Assembly: GCA_004124875.1 (NCBI GenBank)
Contig: SCKJ01000006.1
Coordinates: 186,001-250,000 of the forward strand
Source of the DNA: Fidelibacterota bacterium
GTDB lineage: Bacteria > Fidelibacterota > Marinisomatia > SCGC-AAA003-L08 > TS1B11
Direction of reading: 5' to 3'
DNA length: 64,000 nucleotides
Shown here in pieces: positions 28,001 to 36,464 of the stretch. Each line of letters opens with the position of its first letter. Within the stretch, counting starts at the first letter, position 1. The notes beneath the pieces are model-generated. The model saw only the letters and a list, made by a program, of their open reading frames with translations. It was not told the DNA's origin and ran no database searches. The position numbers and the translations under genes are program-made.

Positions 28001-28188
28001 CAGGCGTGGTGCACCCCCATGGGATTGTTCGCCGTAATGGGTCCATCGATAAACGACCACTTGGGGCCGCCGGAGTTCTTGGCCCGCAGCTGCCCAAAAA
28101 TATCGTTATCCTGCCACCATCGGAGAGTCTCGACCTCCATTTTGGCGAAGTCCGGGCGGCTATCGACTGGCGAATAATTCGATTCCAT
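25039..28188 (-). CDS. ileS: Isoleucyl-tRNA synthetase
   Basis: Class I synthetase charging tRNA-Ile, 1049 residues. The HIGH motif has the form GVHHAWG (59-64 region) and the KMSKS loop the form DMHKS at 599-603, followed by DGN. Editing (CP1) domain motifs include WTTTPWTLPAN near 226-236. The anticodon-binding domain is C-terminal, and the final ~150 residues are an extension as in the longer type. The two variant catalytic signatures fit a distinct bacterial IleS subgroup rather than loss of function. Stop is close to the dksA-like start. Confidence 0.96.
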   Translation of the reverse strand: MESNYSPVDSRPDFAKMEVETLRWWQDNDIFGQLRAKNSGGPKWSFIDGPITANNPMGVHHAWGRTLKDLFQRYHAMLGHELRYQNGFDCQGLWVEVEVERELGFTSKRDIEAYGVEKFVNRCKERVLKYAAVQTRQSQRLGYWMDWENSYFTMSDENNYAIWDFLKKVHEKGWLVKGKDAMPWCPRCGTGISQHEMTEGYRDIEDKSLYVLLPLTGRPNEYLTVWTTTPWTLPANVAAAVGVDLDYLAVVDAGRTLYMVAEAVPRAFGRKYQPEIARTIKGSEMVGWQYTGPFDDLPAAAGVRHKVIPWREVSVDEGSGIVHIAPGCGKEDFDLRQELGLDMIAPLNDDGIYVDGFGWLTGRSALEVAADIAKSLKGQGILLKQEQYRHRYPHCWRCKTKLVYRVVDEWYISMETLRHEIMEVARQINWIPEFGLKREIDWLDHMSDWMISKKRYWGLALPIYECSHCRKVTVIGSREELREKAASGWDAFDGQSPHRPWIDGVLINCDHCGEPVPRIKDVGNPWLDAGIIPFSTLKYSSDRDYWKQWFPADFITESFPGQFRNWFYSLLAMSTVLENVPPYKTVLGHALVKDADGKDMHKSDGNTIWFDEAAEKMGVDVMRWMYAGQNPEQNLRFGYGHADEVRKQLLTLWNSYSFFVTYAALDKFDPRSATVAWEDRPEIDRWLASKTEQLVDGIRRAYDSFQPDKAVNAIGLYLEALSNWYIRRNRRRFWKSANDADKRAAYVTLHEALVTLVKVMAPVTPFVSEAIYRNLVAQRDPDAPPSVHLCEFPVYQPERVDVALLADIDNLVQVVSLGRAARNQAGLKIRQPLSEVAVAGPPELIGAIERYESQLLEELNIKRLRTDLPRSALMTYEVQPNLPVLGPKLGPALSAVRGAIDAMEREDLIARVKQGETVTVNLGDSAYELQPGDLLLRESGIKPWSAATSRDITVAVHCELTRELRDEGLVRDLIRQVQNMRKEADFNVEDRIRVGVSSGSEMERSLNRHGDYFLAEVLGIELTNSLEHPAHEKVVSLNGVEVQIHIALA

Positions 28189-28252
28189 CCGGTCAATTTA
28201 CCAGCACCCTGCAGGATTGTCAATGCGACGGGGGAGGGTAAAGCCAACAGCG

Positions 28253-28272
28253 GGAAAACGGCCCGGTTTTCC
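28253..28272 (-). other. Hairpin between htrA and ileS
   Basis: Perfect 7-bp arms GGAAAAC and GTTTTCC separated by six bases, in the 115-base gap between the htrA stop and the ileS start on the minus strand. No U-tract follows, so it is a poor intrinsic terminator. It could be an mRNA processing or leader structure for ileS; I see no T-box consensus. Confidence 0.4.
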
Positions 28273-28303
28273 GGCTGCAAATCGGCTGATAGCTGCCTGG
28301 GCG

Positions 28304-29743
28304 CTAGCTCTTTTCCACTCCGAAAAACAGGAATACGTCATTGCGGGCGATTCGCAGCAGAATGGTATCGCCGGAATCGTAAGGCCGCAGCGCCCGGTGA
28401 TACTCCCGCACGGTGCCGATTTCCGCGTCGCCGATGCGCACAATTACATCTCCGGGACGCAGGCCCTCACGCGCCGCGTCGCTGGATGGATCGACTTCGG
28501 TAATGAGCACCCCTCCGTCAGCGCTCAGGTTGTACCGGCGGGCGGTGCGGGCGTCGAGCTCGGTCACCGCCAGACCTATGTCGCCATACTCCGACTCGTC
28601 CTCCCTGCGGCGGCTGTCCCGCTGCGCAAATTCCTCAACTTGCAGCTCCGCGAGCGTCACCGAAACGGTCCGCTTTTTGCCCCTGCGCAGCACCGTCAGT
28701 TTGCGTTTGTCCCCCGGACGGGAAGTGGAGATGACATTGGTCAACTCCGAGGCGCCTTCAATTTTCTTGTTGTCGACTTTGAGAATAACATCCTGATCCC
28801 GCAGCCCCGCCTTATCGGCCGGCGAATCATTGATCACGGTGGTGATGACCGCGCCCTTGGTCTCCTTTATATCCATCGCCTTGGCGATGCCGGCATCCAG
28901 GTCGACGATGGTGACGCCCAGGAACGCCCGGATGACGCGGCCCTCGGCAATCAGGTCGTTGGTGACCCGGGTAATCATATTGATGGGGATGGCAAAGCCG
29001 ACCCCTGCGTTAGAACGCGAAAAACCGTCCGTGGCAATGGCGGTGTTGATGCCCACCAGTTCTCCCGCAAGGTTGATCAGCGCGCCACCGCTGTTGCCCG
29101 GATTAATGGCGGCATCGGTCTGGATGAAATCTTCGTACCGGCGATTGCCGGGCAGAAAGAGCACATTGCTGCGGCCTTTGGCGCTGACGATGCCGGCGGT
29201 AACGGTGTGCTCCAGATTCCGGCTGAACGGCGATCCGATGGCCAGTACCCACTCGCCTACCTGCAGCTTGTCCGAATCGCCCAGTTTCAGGGCGTGCAGA
29301 TTATCTGCGGGGATTTTGAGCACGGCCAGGTCGCTGGGGGGATCGGCGCCAATGAGTTCGGCCGTCAATTCGCGGCCATCCTCGAGGATCACCCGAATTT
29401 CATCGGTGTCTTCCACCACGTGATTGTTGGTGATGACATAGCCATTTTTCGCGTCCACGATAACGCCCGAGCCGAGCACAGTGGTCTGCCGTTCGCGCCG
29501 GGGCGCAGGATCTCTCAGCCAGAAATCGGAGAACGGGTTGTCGCGGTTTGTACGTGCCGTTTTATCGGAGATGACCGTAACGACGCCCGGATTGGCTTGA
29601 GCGGCCGCATTGATAAACGCGTTGTTGATATCACGAATGCTGACCCTGCCCTGGGCCTCAAGGCCGATGGGCATTGCCAGTAGCGCCAACCCCAGCGCGA
29701 TGATGAGGGTTCGGTCCCCATAGTATGATTTAACGACTCCCAT
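28304..29743 (-). CDS. HtrA/DegP-type periplasmic serine protease
   Basis: Envelope quality-control protease and chaperone. Signal peptide at about residues 11-31, trypsin-like domain with catalytic His108 (NNHVV), Asp138 (SDLAVLKI) and Ser218 (GNSGGA), then two PDZ domains at about 270-360 and 395-475. The 479-residue length fits DegP/DegQ. The start at 29743 has GGAGGA seven to eight bases upstream; a longer start at 29761 lacks one. It is the first gene of the minus-strand run that continues with ileS. Confidence 0.93.
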   Translation of the reverse strand: MGVVKSYYGDRTLIIALGLALLAMPIGLEAQGRVSIRDINNAFINAAAQANPGVVTVISDKTARTNRDNPFSDFWLRDPAPRRERQTTVLGSGVIVDAKNGYVITNNHVVEDTDEIRVILEDGRELTAELIGADPPSDLAVLKIPADNLHALKLGDSDKLQVGEWVLAIGSPFSRNLEHTVTAGIVSAKGRSNVLFLPGNRRYEDFIQTDAAINPGNSGGALINLAGELVGINTAIATDGFSRSNAGVGFAIPINMITRVTNDLIAEGRVIRAFLGVTIVDLDAGIAKAMDIKETKGAVITTVINDSPADKAGLRDQDVILKVDNKKIEGASELTNVISTSRPGDKRKLTVLRRGKKRTVSVTLAELQVEEFAQRDSRRREDESEYGDIGLAVTELDARTARRYNLSADGGVLITEVDPSSDAAREGLRPGDVIVRIGDAEIGTVREYHRALRPYDSGDTILLRIARNDVFLFFGVEKS

Positions 29744-29867
29744 GATGCTTCCTCCAACCATTTCCAGCTCCTGTTATTCGCCATGTTCTCCCGGTGGCCC
29801 AAAGCCGCAGGATGACCATTTTATGCTATCAGGGCGCAAAAGTTTCACACAGAGGAGGGTAGATGTC

Positions 29868-29924
29868 ATGCCAGTAGCAGTGGCAAAGAAGCGGCAGAAG
29901 AAAGTCGTTAAGTGTGAAGTGTGA
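29868..29924 (+). pseudogene. Lysine-rich 18-codon mini-ORF, possible gene remnant
   Basis: ATG with an excellent ribosome binding site (GAGGAGGG at 29852-29859, 8-base spacing) opens a frame MPVAVAKKRQKKVVKCEV and then stops, exactly where a repetitive tract begins. The composition recalls the N terminus of Lys/Ala-rich histone-H1-like proteins, but the match is too short to name. It may be a truncated gene or a genuine small peptide. Confidence 0.35.
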
Positions 29925-29998
29925 AGGATGAGGTGTGAGCCGCCAGTCATCAGTTGTCAGTATTCAGTTATCAGTGCTCATCGCTCAGTTTTCAGGGG
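29905..29998. repeat. Degenerate TCAGT-type intergenic repeat tract
   Basis: Starts as GTGTGAAG/GTGTGAG units and continues as six or more imperfect copies of a TCAGTNNTCAG motif (CAGTCATCAGTTGTCAG and variants). It separates htrA and the mini-ORF from the accessory island. Related tracts flank the same island at 33825-33990. The rest of the 29744-30107 gap holds only the mini-ORF and a possible promoter. Confidence 0.6.
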
Positions 29999-30066
29999 AC
30001 CAGATAACCCAACTTTAACTTGACTAATGCTTGAGATTGGGCGACCTTACGCCGGAAAGTTTCAAT

Positions 30067-30079
30067 AATACACTGTATT
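30067..30079. promoter_or_regulatory. 13-bp palindrome upstream of the accessory island
   Basis: AATACA-C-TGTATT is a perfect inverted repeat in an AT-rich stretch 28 bases before the GTG start at 30108. It could be an operator or part of the promoter region; there is no independent support. Confidence 0.3.
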
Positions 30080-30107
30080 GTTTTAATAACAAAAATGTAG
30101 GGGTCTC

Positions 30108-30839
30108 GTGAGAGCAGCATCATTTTATCGACACGCCGCAGGCATTGTGGTTGCCCTGTACCTGGCAGCCGGGGCGGCGCCTGCCTATGGACAAGACGGC
30201 TGGCAAGACAATGGCGCTACAGTGACGCTGACCGACCCCACTGACTAGGTCGGCATAGGGACGGCAAGTCCGGAAGAGCCTCTCCATGCCGATGCAACGG
30301 GGACGGACGTTCTTGGCGGCGGGAGCGACTTGCGAGCTGTGGCACAGTTTGGATTAACCTCTGTTTCTAAAGGCATCTACATAGGGTACTACGCAAGCGA
30401 GCAGTTGGCGTCACTCATGTCTGATGGCGCATCCAGTGGTATTGGCTTTACCACGCATGATGGTTCAGTATGGGCAGAGAGAATGCGGATTCACACCAAC
30501 GGCAACGTCGGCATAGGGACGACTGCCCCGCAGTCATTGCTGGCGGTAAAGGGCACCATCACGGCACAGGAGGTCAAGGTAACCTCAAGCTGGCCCGACT
30601 ATGTCTTCGCCGATGATTACAACCTCATGCCACTCGCTGAGGTAGCCGCCTATATTGCTTCCAACGGCCATCTGCCGGAGGTGCCTTCCGCAGAGGAAGT
30701 TGCCAATAACGGCCTCTCTCTAGGAGCCTCCCAGGCGTTGCTGCTGAAGAAGATCGAGGAGCTGACGCTCTAGATGATTGGAATGCAGCAGGAGAATGAG
30801 GCGCTCAAGGAGCGGGTGCGGAAAATAGAGGTCAACTGA
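30108..30839 (+). pseudogene. Tail-fibre-like secreted repeat protein with two in-frame TAG codons
   Basis: One continuous frame of 244 codons from GTG 30108 to TGA 30837-30839, broken by TAG at 30246-30248 and 30771-30773. It begins with a signal peptide (IVVALYLAAGAAPAYGQ), then two VGIGT(A/T)xP repeats typical of phage-tail-fibre-like surface proteins of Bacteroidota and relatives. A C-terminal segment WPDYVFADDYNLMPL and a coiled coil follow. Related proteins usually read KIEELTLY at the second site, so TAG probably replaced a Tyr codon. Coding character persists through both stops. The TGA overlaps the next start (TGATG). Confidence 0.75.
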
Positions 30840-31300
30840 TGCATCAACTATTTCGCCGAAAACTAAATGGAGTAAAGAGTACGCCAATGAGTAGAAGGAT
30901 AAGGGCTATATCTGCTATCATCCTCCTGGGCACGGTTGCAATGGCTACCTCCTGTAGTGAGCCGGAGGAGAATACGGTTGTGGGGAATTGGAGACCGATT
31001 GAACGTTTCCGAACCGGCTGGGACGACTTCAGTTATAATGCGAATTGGACGATTAATAAAGATGGAACCTATTATTTGGAATTTCACAAAACGGGGATTT
31101 GGGGTGGAATCGATGGGTATTCGTCAGGAACCTACGTGATGCTTTCCGAATCACTTATGGTCTACACATCCATAGAGCATGAAAATATCGCCTTTAATTC
31201 TGTCTTTAATGCAATAACAGATTCAATCTTTATTGAACTATTTGACTCCCAACTAATAACCGCGGGGGTGGGGATGGTAATAACATGGGAAAGGCCATGA
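30839..31300 (+). CDS. Putative lipoprotein, unknown function
   Basis: Protein of 153 residues, not recognised. A second ATG at 30887 would start right at a signal peptide (MSRRIRAISAIILLGTVAMA) ending in ATSC, a weak lipobox. The mature part has a lipocalin-like feel: VGNWRPIE near the start, alternating aromatic and polar strands (TINKDGTYYLEFH) and a Trp near the end, a pattern seen in small secreted beta-barrel lipoproteins. It overlaps the upstream pseudogene by TGATG and the downstream protease by ATGA. GC is lower than in flanking housekeeping genes. Confidence 0.65.
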   Translation: MHQLFRRKLNGVKSTPMSRRIRAISAIILLGTVAMATSCSEPEENTVVGNWRPIERFRTGWDDFSYNANWTINKDGTYYLEFHKTGIWGGIDGYSSGTYVMLSESLMVYTSIEHENIAFNSVFNAITDSIFIELFDSQLITAGVGMVITWERP

Positions 31301-33820
31301 ATCTATACTCGACGGCTACCAGCGTTATCTTTATTTTATCTGGAGTCATGTCTCTTCATGTAGTTGTACAGGGATAAGGAGCCAATCCAAATGCGTCAAA
31401 GCGGATTGGGATAGCGCCCGGCTTTGTGGCCGAAAATGTGGCTGAAATAGCGGTTACACCCAGTGGCACTCACTGTCTGACATTCCGTGTAGACAGCAGA
31501 ATATCGCCCAAGAACTTTTTCGCTCAACACCATACCTCATTTCGATTCGGCACCCACGACGCCTTGAATCTGGTCAAAACAGCTCAAGATGAGCTGGGGT
31601 TTACCCATTATAAGTACCAGCAATTATATAAAGGAATTAAAGTTGAAGGCAGTGTGTTGCTGCTACACGCGAGAGACGGTGATGTGGTGAGACTTAACGG
31701 AAGGCACATCGTAGGACTTAACCAGGATAACCTTCCTTCCATTACCAAAGAGACTGCCCTGGAATTTGCTCTGTCTGACTTCGGCGCTGAACTGTACCTA
31801 TGGGAAAGCAAAGCTTGGGAGACAGAGTTTCAACTGCGACGCAATGATCCCGCTGCTACTACTTTCCCCAAGGCCGAGACCGTATTTCGAGTGTTGCCCT
31901 CCACCGATGCAACCGACCCGGCCAACTACCGGCTGGCCTACAAATTCAAAATCCATTCGTTGACGCCATTTGACGCCCAAGCAATTTATGTAGATGCGAA
32001 CACGGGGAATATATTTGATCGGGTCGCATTGATGCAGTCTGCCGGTGGTACCGTGAATACCCTCTACAATGGCTCCCAGTCCATAATTACTGAATATCGC
32101 GCCGCTACAGATGATTACATACTGGTTGATGACTCACGAGGGGGTGGGATCCACACGAGGGAATTTGCTACGGGATTTAGTGCTCCTGGAATTGAATATG
32201 TTGATGAGTTCGGCGGCAACACCTGGCCATTCGGTAGGCTAAGGGTAGGGGCCAGTGCCCACTGGGCTGCAGAGATGGTTTATGATTTTTTCTCAGCAGC
32301 GCCCTACAACTGGGACGGATACGACGGCGTTGGGTCTGAATTAAATGTTTTTGCTAATGTTGAGCCGGGTTCTGACACATACTGGGACGCATATCTTGAG
32401 ACTATTAATTTAAGCAATGGTGTGGGTTTCCAATGGGGGAATTTTGTATCTCTGGATATTGTAGGCCATGAATATATGCATGGAATTGACGATAATTCTG
32501 GACCTCTTGATAGTGGAAAAAATGAATCGAATACGCTCAATGAATCATTCGCAGACATCTTCGGAACCATGGTAGAATTTTCAATAGAAGGGGGTGGCGG
32601 TGATTATTACTTAGGTGAAGACCTATATGCCACTACAGGTAGGATTCGGAATATGTCCAATCCTCCACGATACCTTAGCCTTTAACCCTTCACCGGATAC
32701 GTACGGTTCCAATGATGACCTCTGGTGCGCGATCACAGATACGTGTGATTTTGTTCATATCAACAGCGGCGTTCAGAACTATTGGTTCTATCTACTGGCG
32801 GAGGGCGGCACTGGAACCAATGAAAACGGTGACAGTTACGATATAGCCACGATTGGTCGAGACAAGGCAGCGCAAATTGCCTGGAGAAATACGACCATAT
32901 ATCTGAGTGGCGCCATGGGTTACGCCGATGCCCGTCAAGGTGCCAAATGGGCCGCCAGCGATTTATTTGGTGGTCTTGAAGTCACGCAGGTTTTGAACGC
33001 CTGGTCTGCTGTGGGTGTGGGGCCCAGCATGCCATTCGATATCACTCTTCAGAACGAAACCGTTGTGGATGACACCTTATTATATGTGGCTGGCAATAAC
33101 ATCACGGCGGGGCCGGCCTACGTGATTCAAAGTGGTTTAGTGCTGTTATTAGCTAAAAATGTCATTACCCTAAAACCGGGCTTTCATGCGAAGGCTGGCA
33201 GTAATTTTAACGCATACGTTGGAGACTTTACTACTCCGTCCCTGCCCGATACTCCAACTGCCCTGAATATAGTGCCTCTGGGCATAACGCCACTCCTGGA
33301 ATGGGATGCTGTCAGCAACGCCACATCTTACCGGGTCTATCGCCGGTATGGAGTCGGAAATTGGTCAAATATCGGGAACCCAAGCGGCAATGCGTACGCA
33401 GACCAAGGTGCCAGGATCGACGTCTCGGCGGATTCCCTGCTTCAGTATTACGTGACCGCCGTGAACAGTTGGGGGGAATCGGGTCCCTTCAACATTGCGA
33501 GCGCCCTGGGCTATCTCCTTAAAGAGAAGCCCGGTATCCCATCCGTCTACGCCCTGCACCACGCCTACCCCAACCCGTTCAATCCTACGGTCACTATCAG
33601 GTACGATCTGCCGGAACCGGTGCAGGTGCGATTGGTGGTCTATGACATGCTGGGACGTGAAGTGGCGCGGCTGGTGAAGGCAGATATGGCGGCCGGCTAC
33701 CATGCGGCCCTCTGGCACGGCCGTGATGCCACCGGCAGGCCTGTGGCCAGCGGGCTGTACATTGCCCGGCTGGTAACGCCGAAGTATACCAAGTCCATCA
33801 AGATGATTTTGCTGAAGTAG
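31297..33820 (+). pseudogene. Secreted M4 (thermolysin-like) metalloprotease with T9SS sorting domain, disrupted
   Basis: The ATG at 31297 opens a signal peptide, interrupted by TAA at 31375-31377; the same frame then continues to 32685. A frameshift near 32640-32685 moves coding to the +1 frame, ending at 33820. Order: FTP-like propeptide (about 31500-31750), M4 catalytic domain with zinc motif HEYMH (32467-32481) and NESFADIFG, then after the shift PDTYGSND and GAMGYADARQGAKWAASDLFG-type helix. A KPGFHA segment, a fibronectin-like domain and a C-terminal YPNPFNP T9SS type A sorting domain follow. Joining the frames restores a normal protease. Confidence 0.85.
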
Positions 33821-33824
33821 TCGT

Positions 33825-33976
33825 CAGCTGTCAGGCGTCAGTTATCATTGCTCAGTGGGCAGGTATCGAATATCCAACATCCAATATCCTTCATCCTTTA
33901 TTCCTCAGTCGGCAGTAGCAATTATTGATTCTCACTTTTCAGTACCCTGCATTTCCCCCTCTTTAATCTTCAATAC
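33825..33976. repeat. Second TCAGT-type intergenic repeat tract
   Basis: Imperfect units such as GTCAGCTGTCAGGCGTCAG and ATATCCAACATCCAATATCC fill the gap after the broken protease, ending with CTCAGCTGTCAGGCG at the 3' edge of the next gene. Same sequence style as 29905-29998, so the island is flanked by related low-complexity repeats. Confidence 0.55.
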
Positions 33977-34777
33977 TCAGCTGTCAGGCGTCCCTTGCAG
34001 GGAGCGTTGCGTCAGGTGGGACTTGAGCGACAGCAGCCGGCCGAACAGGTCGCCTTTTGCGGCTGTCCAGGCCAGGACCGTCTCTTCATCGGAGCTGCCG
34101 CTTAAAGAAATGGAGGCCTGCACCAGCTGGTCGATTTGGCCGGCCAGCGCTTCAATCTCCCGGCGATCCCGCTTTATGCTCTGCCCACGCAGGGCTTCAT
34201 AGGCGGTCTCAAGACGGGTCACCAACATTTCGGTCTCCCCCCCCTGGGACTGAACGCCACGCCGGGTGCTGGCCCATTGCCGGGCAAGATGGACCGCCAG
34301 AATCTGCTGCGCGTCGATGACTTCCATCATCAGCGGAGCCAAAATCGATAGCGTCGAGTCTGAAAGGGCCGCCAACGGCGGCGCGTCCCACTCGCCATAG
34401 GCAGACACCGGTCCCGGACCCGCGAGCGGGCTGGACAGATCGAGGAGAGCAAAGATAGGGGCCGACTCGGCGTAGACCGGGTGCAGGAGGCGGATCTCCC
34501 GCTGGCTGCGGCGGGCAGATGGTATGTTGCCAGCCGTCCAATGGCTGACCATTTGCGCTTCAAGCCGTTTGATGCGGCGGATCAGTATAATATGCTGCAT
34601 GGCGTCGGCCACCTCCGGCTGATTGTACGGTTTCTCACGGATATAGCGGCCCATTTCGGCCCTCGCCCGGTTAATCTGCCCCTGCTCAAACCGGGTCAGG
34701 GCCAGCTCCATGTCCGGCGGCAGCGTCTGGCATGCCATGGCCATCAGCAGCGCTATCGGCAGCCACCCCCGCGTCAC
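33977..34777 (-). CDS. Putative lipoprotein, unknown function
   Basis: Protein of 266 residues, family not recognised. The N terminus is a lipoprotein signal (PIALLMAMAC, Cys16). The mature part is almost entirely predicted helix, rich in Arg, Gln, Leu and Ala, with TPR-like opening (ALTRFEQGQINRARAEMGRYI). It is likely an envelope-anchored helical scaffold. It overlaps the upstream lipoprotein gene by ATGA, so the two are probably co-expressed. Confidence 0.7.
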   Translation of the reverse strand: MTRGWLPIALLMAMACQTLPPDMELALTRFEQGQINRARAEMGRYIREKPYNQPEVADAMQHIILIRRIKRLEAQMVSHWTAGNIPSARRSQREIRLLHPVYAESAPIFALLDLSSPLAGPGPVSAYGEWDAPPLAALSDSTLSILAPLMMEVIDAQQILAVHLARQWASTRRGVQSQGGETEMLVTRLETAYEALRGQSIKRDRREIEALAGQIDQLVQASISLSGSSDEETVLAWTAAKGDLFGRLLSLKSHLTQRSLQGTPDS

Positions 34778-35568
34778 GGCTGGTCCTCAGCTGGCTCGCC
34801 CGGCGCTCCATCAGCGTCAGGTTGCGCCGTTTCGGGGACCTTCATTTTTTTAAGGGCCGAAGAACCGAACGGGAAAGTGATGCGAATGGACAGGCCGGTC
34901 AAACGGGAGTACTCCGTAGGCACCCCATTATCAACGTGGGGAAATTCGGCAAAGCGATCTTTCCACAGGGGATGGTCTAAATTAAACGGCGTCGGGTCGA
35001 AAAGGGCCTTTAAGGGCATGGAACTGAAGTCGTGGAAGTAGCCGATTTCCCACTGGAAACGATAAAACCGCGGCATCGGACTGTCTGCGCTCCCTTTGAT
35101 CGCCGGGGCGCCCCCAAACAGGATGCCAAAACGGGTGGAACTGCGCCCGGTGATGCCGCTGCGAATCACCATCCCGCGGAGCCCGAAATAGCGCAGCTTC
35201 TGGATGGTGATCCCTTTTTTTTCTTTCACCTTGCTCTTGCGTCTGACGCGGTAATAAGTGAAGTCATAGTTGTAGTTGGGGTTAAGGCTGAACGCGAGGT
35301 TCAGCACGTCGGTCCGGTCTTCCTTGCGGGAGAGTATCCTCGACACATCCATGCCGGTGCCGTAAATGGGCATCCCCAGACGGAGACCCACATCCCACTT
35401 ATCGGACATGCCGCGGCGGTAGAAAATCAGCGGCATGGCGTTCTCCACGCTCAACGTGTACCCGAGGTAGGTCTCCCCCGCCTCGAGAGGCACGGGGCTG
35501 ATGGTCGGGTGGGTGGCGCATCCTGACAGAATCAGGATGAGCAGGCCGTTAAATTTAGCGCGGAACAT
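34774..35568 (-). CDS. Putative outer-membrane-associated lipoprotein
   Basis: Protein of 264 residues from the ATG at 35568, where a lipoprotein signal begins (GLLILILSGC, Cys16). The remainder has alternating strands with many aromatic residues (YYRVRRK, RFYRFQWEIGYFHDF), suggesting a beta-barrel or a beta-sandwich facing the outer membrane, and a proline/acid-rich tail. No family recognised. An upstream start at 35622 would add 18 residues before the signal peptide. It is followed by the helical lipoprotein with a 4-base overlap. Confidence 0.68.
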   Translation of the reverse strand: MFRAKFNGLLILILSGCATHPTISPVPLEAGETYLGYTLSVENAMPLIFYRRGMSDKWDVGLRLGMPIYGTGMDVSRILSRKEDRTDVLNLAFSLNPNYNYDFTYYRVRRKSKVKEKKGITIQKLRYFGLRGMVIRSGITGRSSTRFGILFGGAPAIKGSADSPMPRFYRFQWEIGYFHDFSSMPLKALFDPTPFNLDHPLWKDRFAEFPHVDNGVPTEYSRLTGLSIRITFPFGSSALKKMKVPETAQPDADGAPGEPAEDQP

Positions 35569-35622
35569 CAGCTTGAGATTATGATTGTCGACGGGGAAAG
35601 TCAAGGAGACCGGCCCGGTCAT

Positions 35623-36438
35623 TTATCGCCGCCGCTGGCAGCGGGGACAAAAATGGGTGCCCCTCTGACCCACCCACGTTTTGACGACGGTTGCGCCGCA
35701 GGTCATGCAGGCCTCACCTTCGCGGCCAAACACTTTCAGCTCAACGGCGTACCCCCCCGGCTGACCCTCCCCATCGACATAATTCATGATGGTTGTACCG
35801 CGGGAGGCGATGGCCGCGGTCAGTATGTCGCGTATGGCACGGTGAAGTTTTTCCGCTTTGGCCCTGACCACGCGGCCTGAGGAAGTCAGTGGGTGGATAC
35901 CGGCAGCGTGCAGCGCCTCATCGACGTAAATGTTGCCCAGTCCGGCGATGAACGCCTGATCGAGCAGCAGCGGCTTGATCTGCCGGTTATGGCCCCTGAG
36001 CATTTTGTAAAGCCGGCCGGGGGTGAACGCCTCATCCAGCGGTTCGGGTCCCAAGCGGGCCTCCAGCGCCGCCAGCGCCGGCACATACCCGATGCGGCCA
36101 AACTTGCGGGCATCGGTAAAGTAGAGGTCGCGGTCGCCCGAAAGGGTGAACCGTGCCCGCAGGTGGCGCGGCTCGGGCAGACCGGGCTCCCCGGCAAACA
36201 GGCGTCCCGTCATGCGCAGGTGGATATGGATCAGCCCCACATCGAGCTGCAGCAGGATAAACTTGGCCCTGCGGCGCACATCGGTGATGGTCCGGCCCAG
36301 CACTTTTTGGGCGAATGCGGCCGCCGATGACGGGGCGGTCACCTTGTGCCAGAGCGCGTCAAAGCCGGTGATGGTGGCCCCCACCAGTTCAGGCCGCAGA
36401 TGGCGCGACACGGTTTCCACTTCGGGCAGTTCCGGCAT
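35623..36438 (-). CDS. mutM: Formamidopyrimidine-DNA glycosylase
   Basis: Base-excision repair enzyme removing 8-oxoguanine and related lesions. The mature N terminus PELPEVETV supplies the catalytic Pro2 and Glu3. A helix-two-turn-helix is at about 150-200 (PLLLDQAFIAGLGNIYVDEAL) and the C-terminal zinc finger has Cys-x2-Cys and Cys-x2-Cys (CMTCG, CPRCQ). The 271-residue length is standard. The ATG at 36438 is used because the catalytic Pro must follow Met1; the longer frame is rejected. Confidence 0.95.
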   Translation of the reverse strand: MPELPEVETVSRHLRPELVGATITGFDALWHKVTAPSSAAAFAQKVLGRTITDVRRRAKFILLQLDVGLIHIHLRMTGRLFAGEPGLPEPRHLRARFTLSGDRDLYFTDARKFGRIGYVPALAALEARLGPEPLDEAFTPGRLYKMLRGHNRQIKPLLLDQAFIAGLGNIYVDEALHAAGIHPLTSSGRVVRAKAEKLHRAIRDILTAAIASRGTTIMNYVDGEGQPGGYAVELKVFGREGEACMTCGATVVKTWVGQRGTHFCPRCQRRR

Positions 36439-36464
36439 GGGTAAAGTTACCGCCAACGGGCAGG

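Noticed and set aside
28189-28303. T-box riboswitch for ileS
   Set aside because: No specifier loop or T-box sequence recognised in the 115-base leader; only a short hairpin is seen.
28217-29683. 488-codon plus-strand ORF
   Set aside because: Antisense shadow of htrA, low-complexity His/Gly-rich translation.
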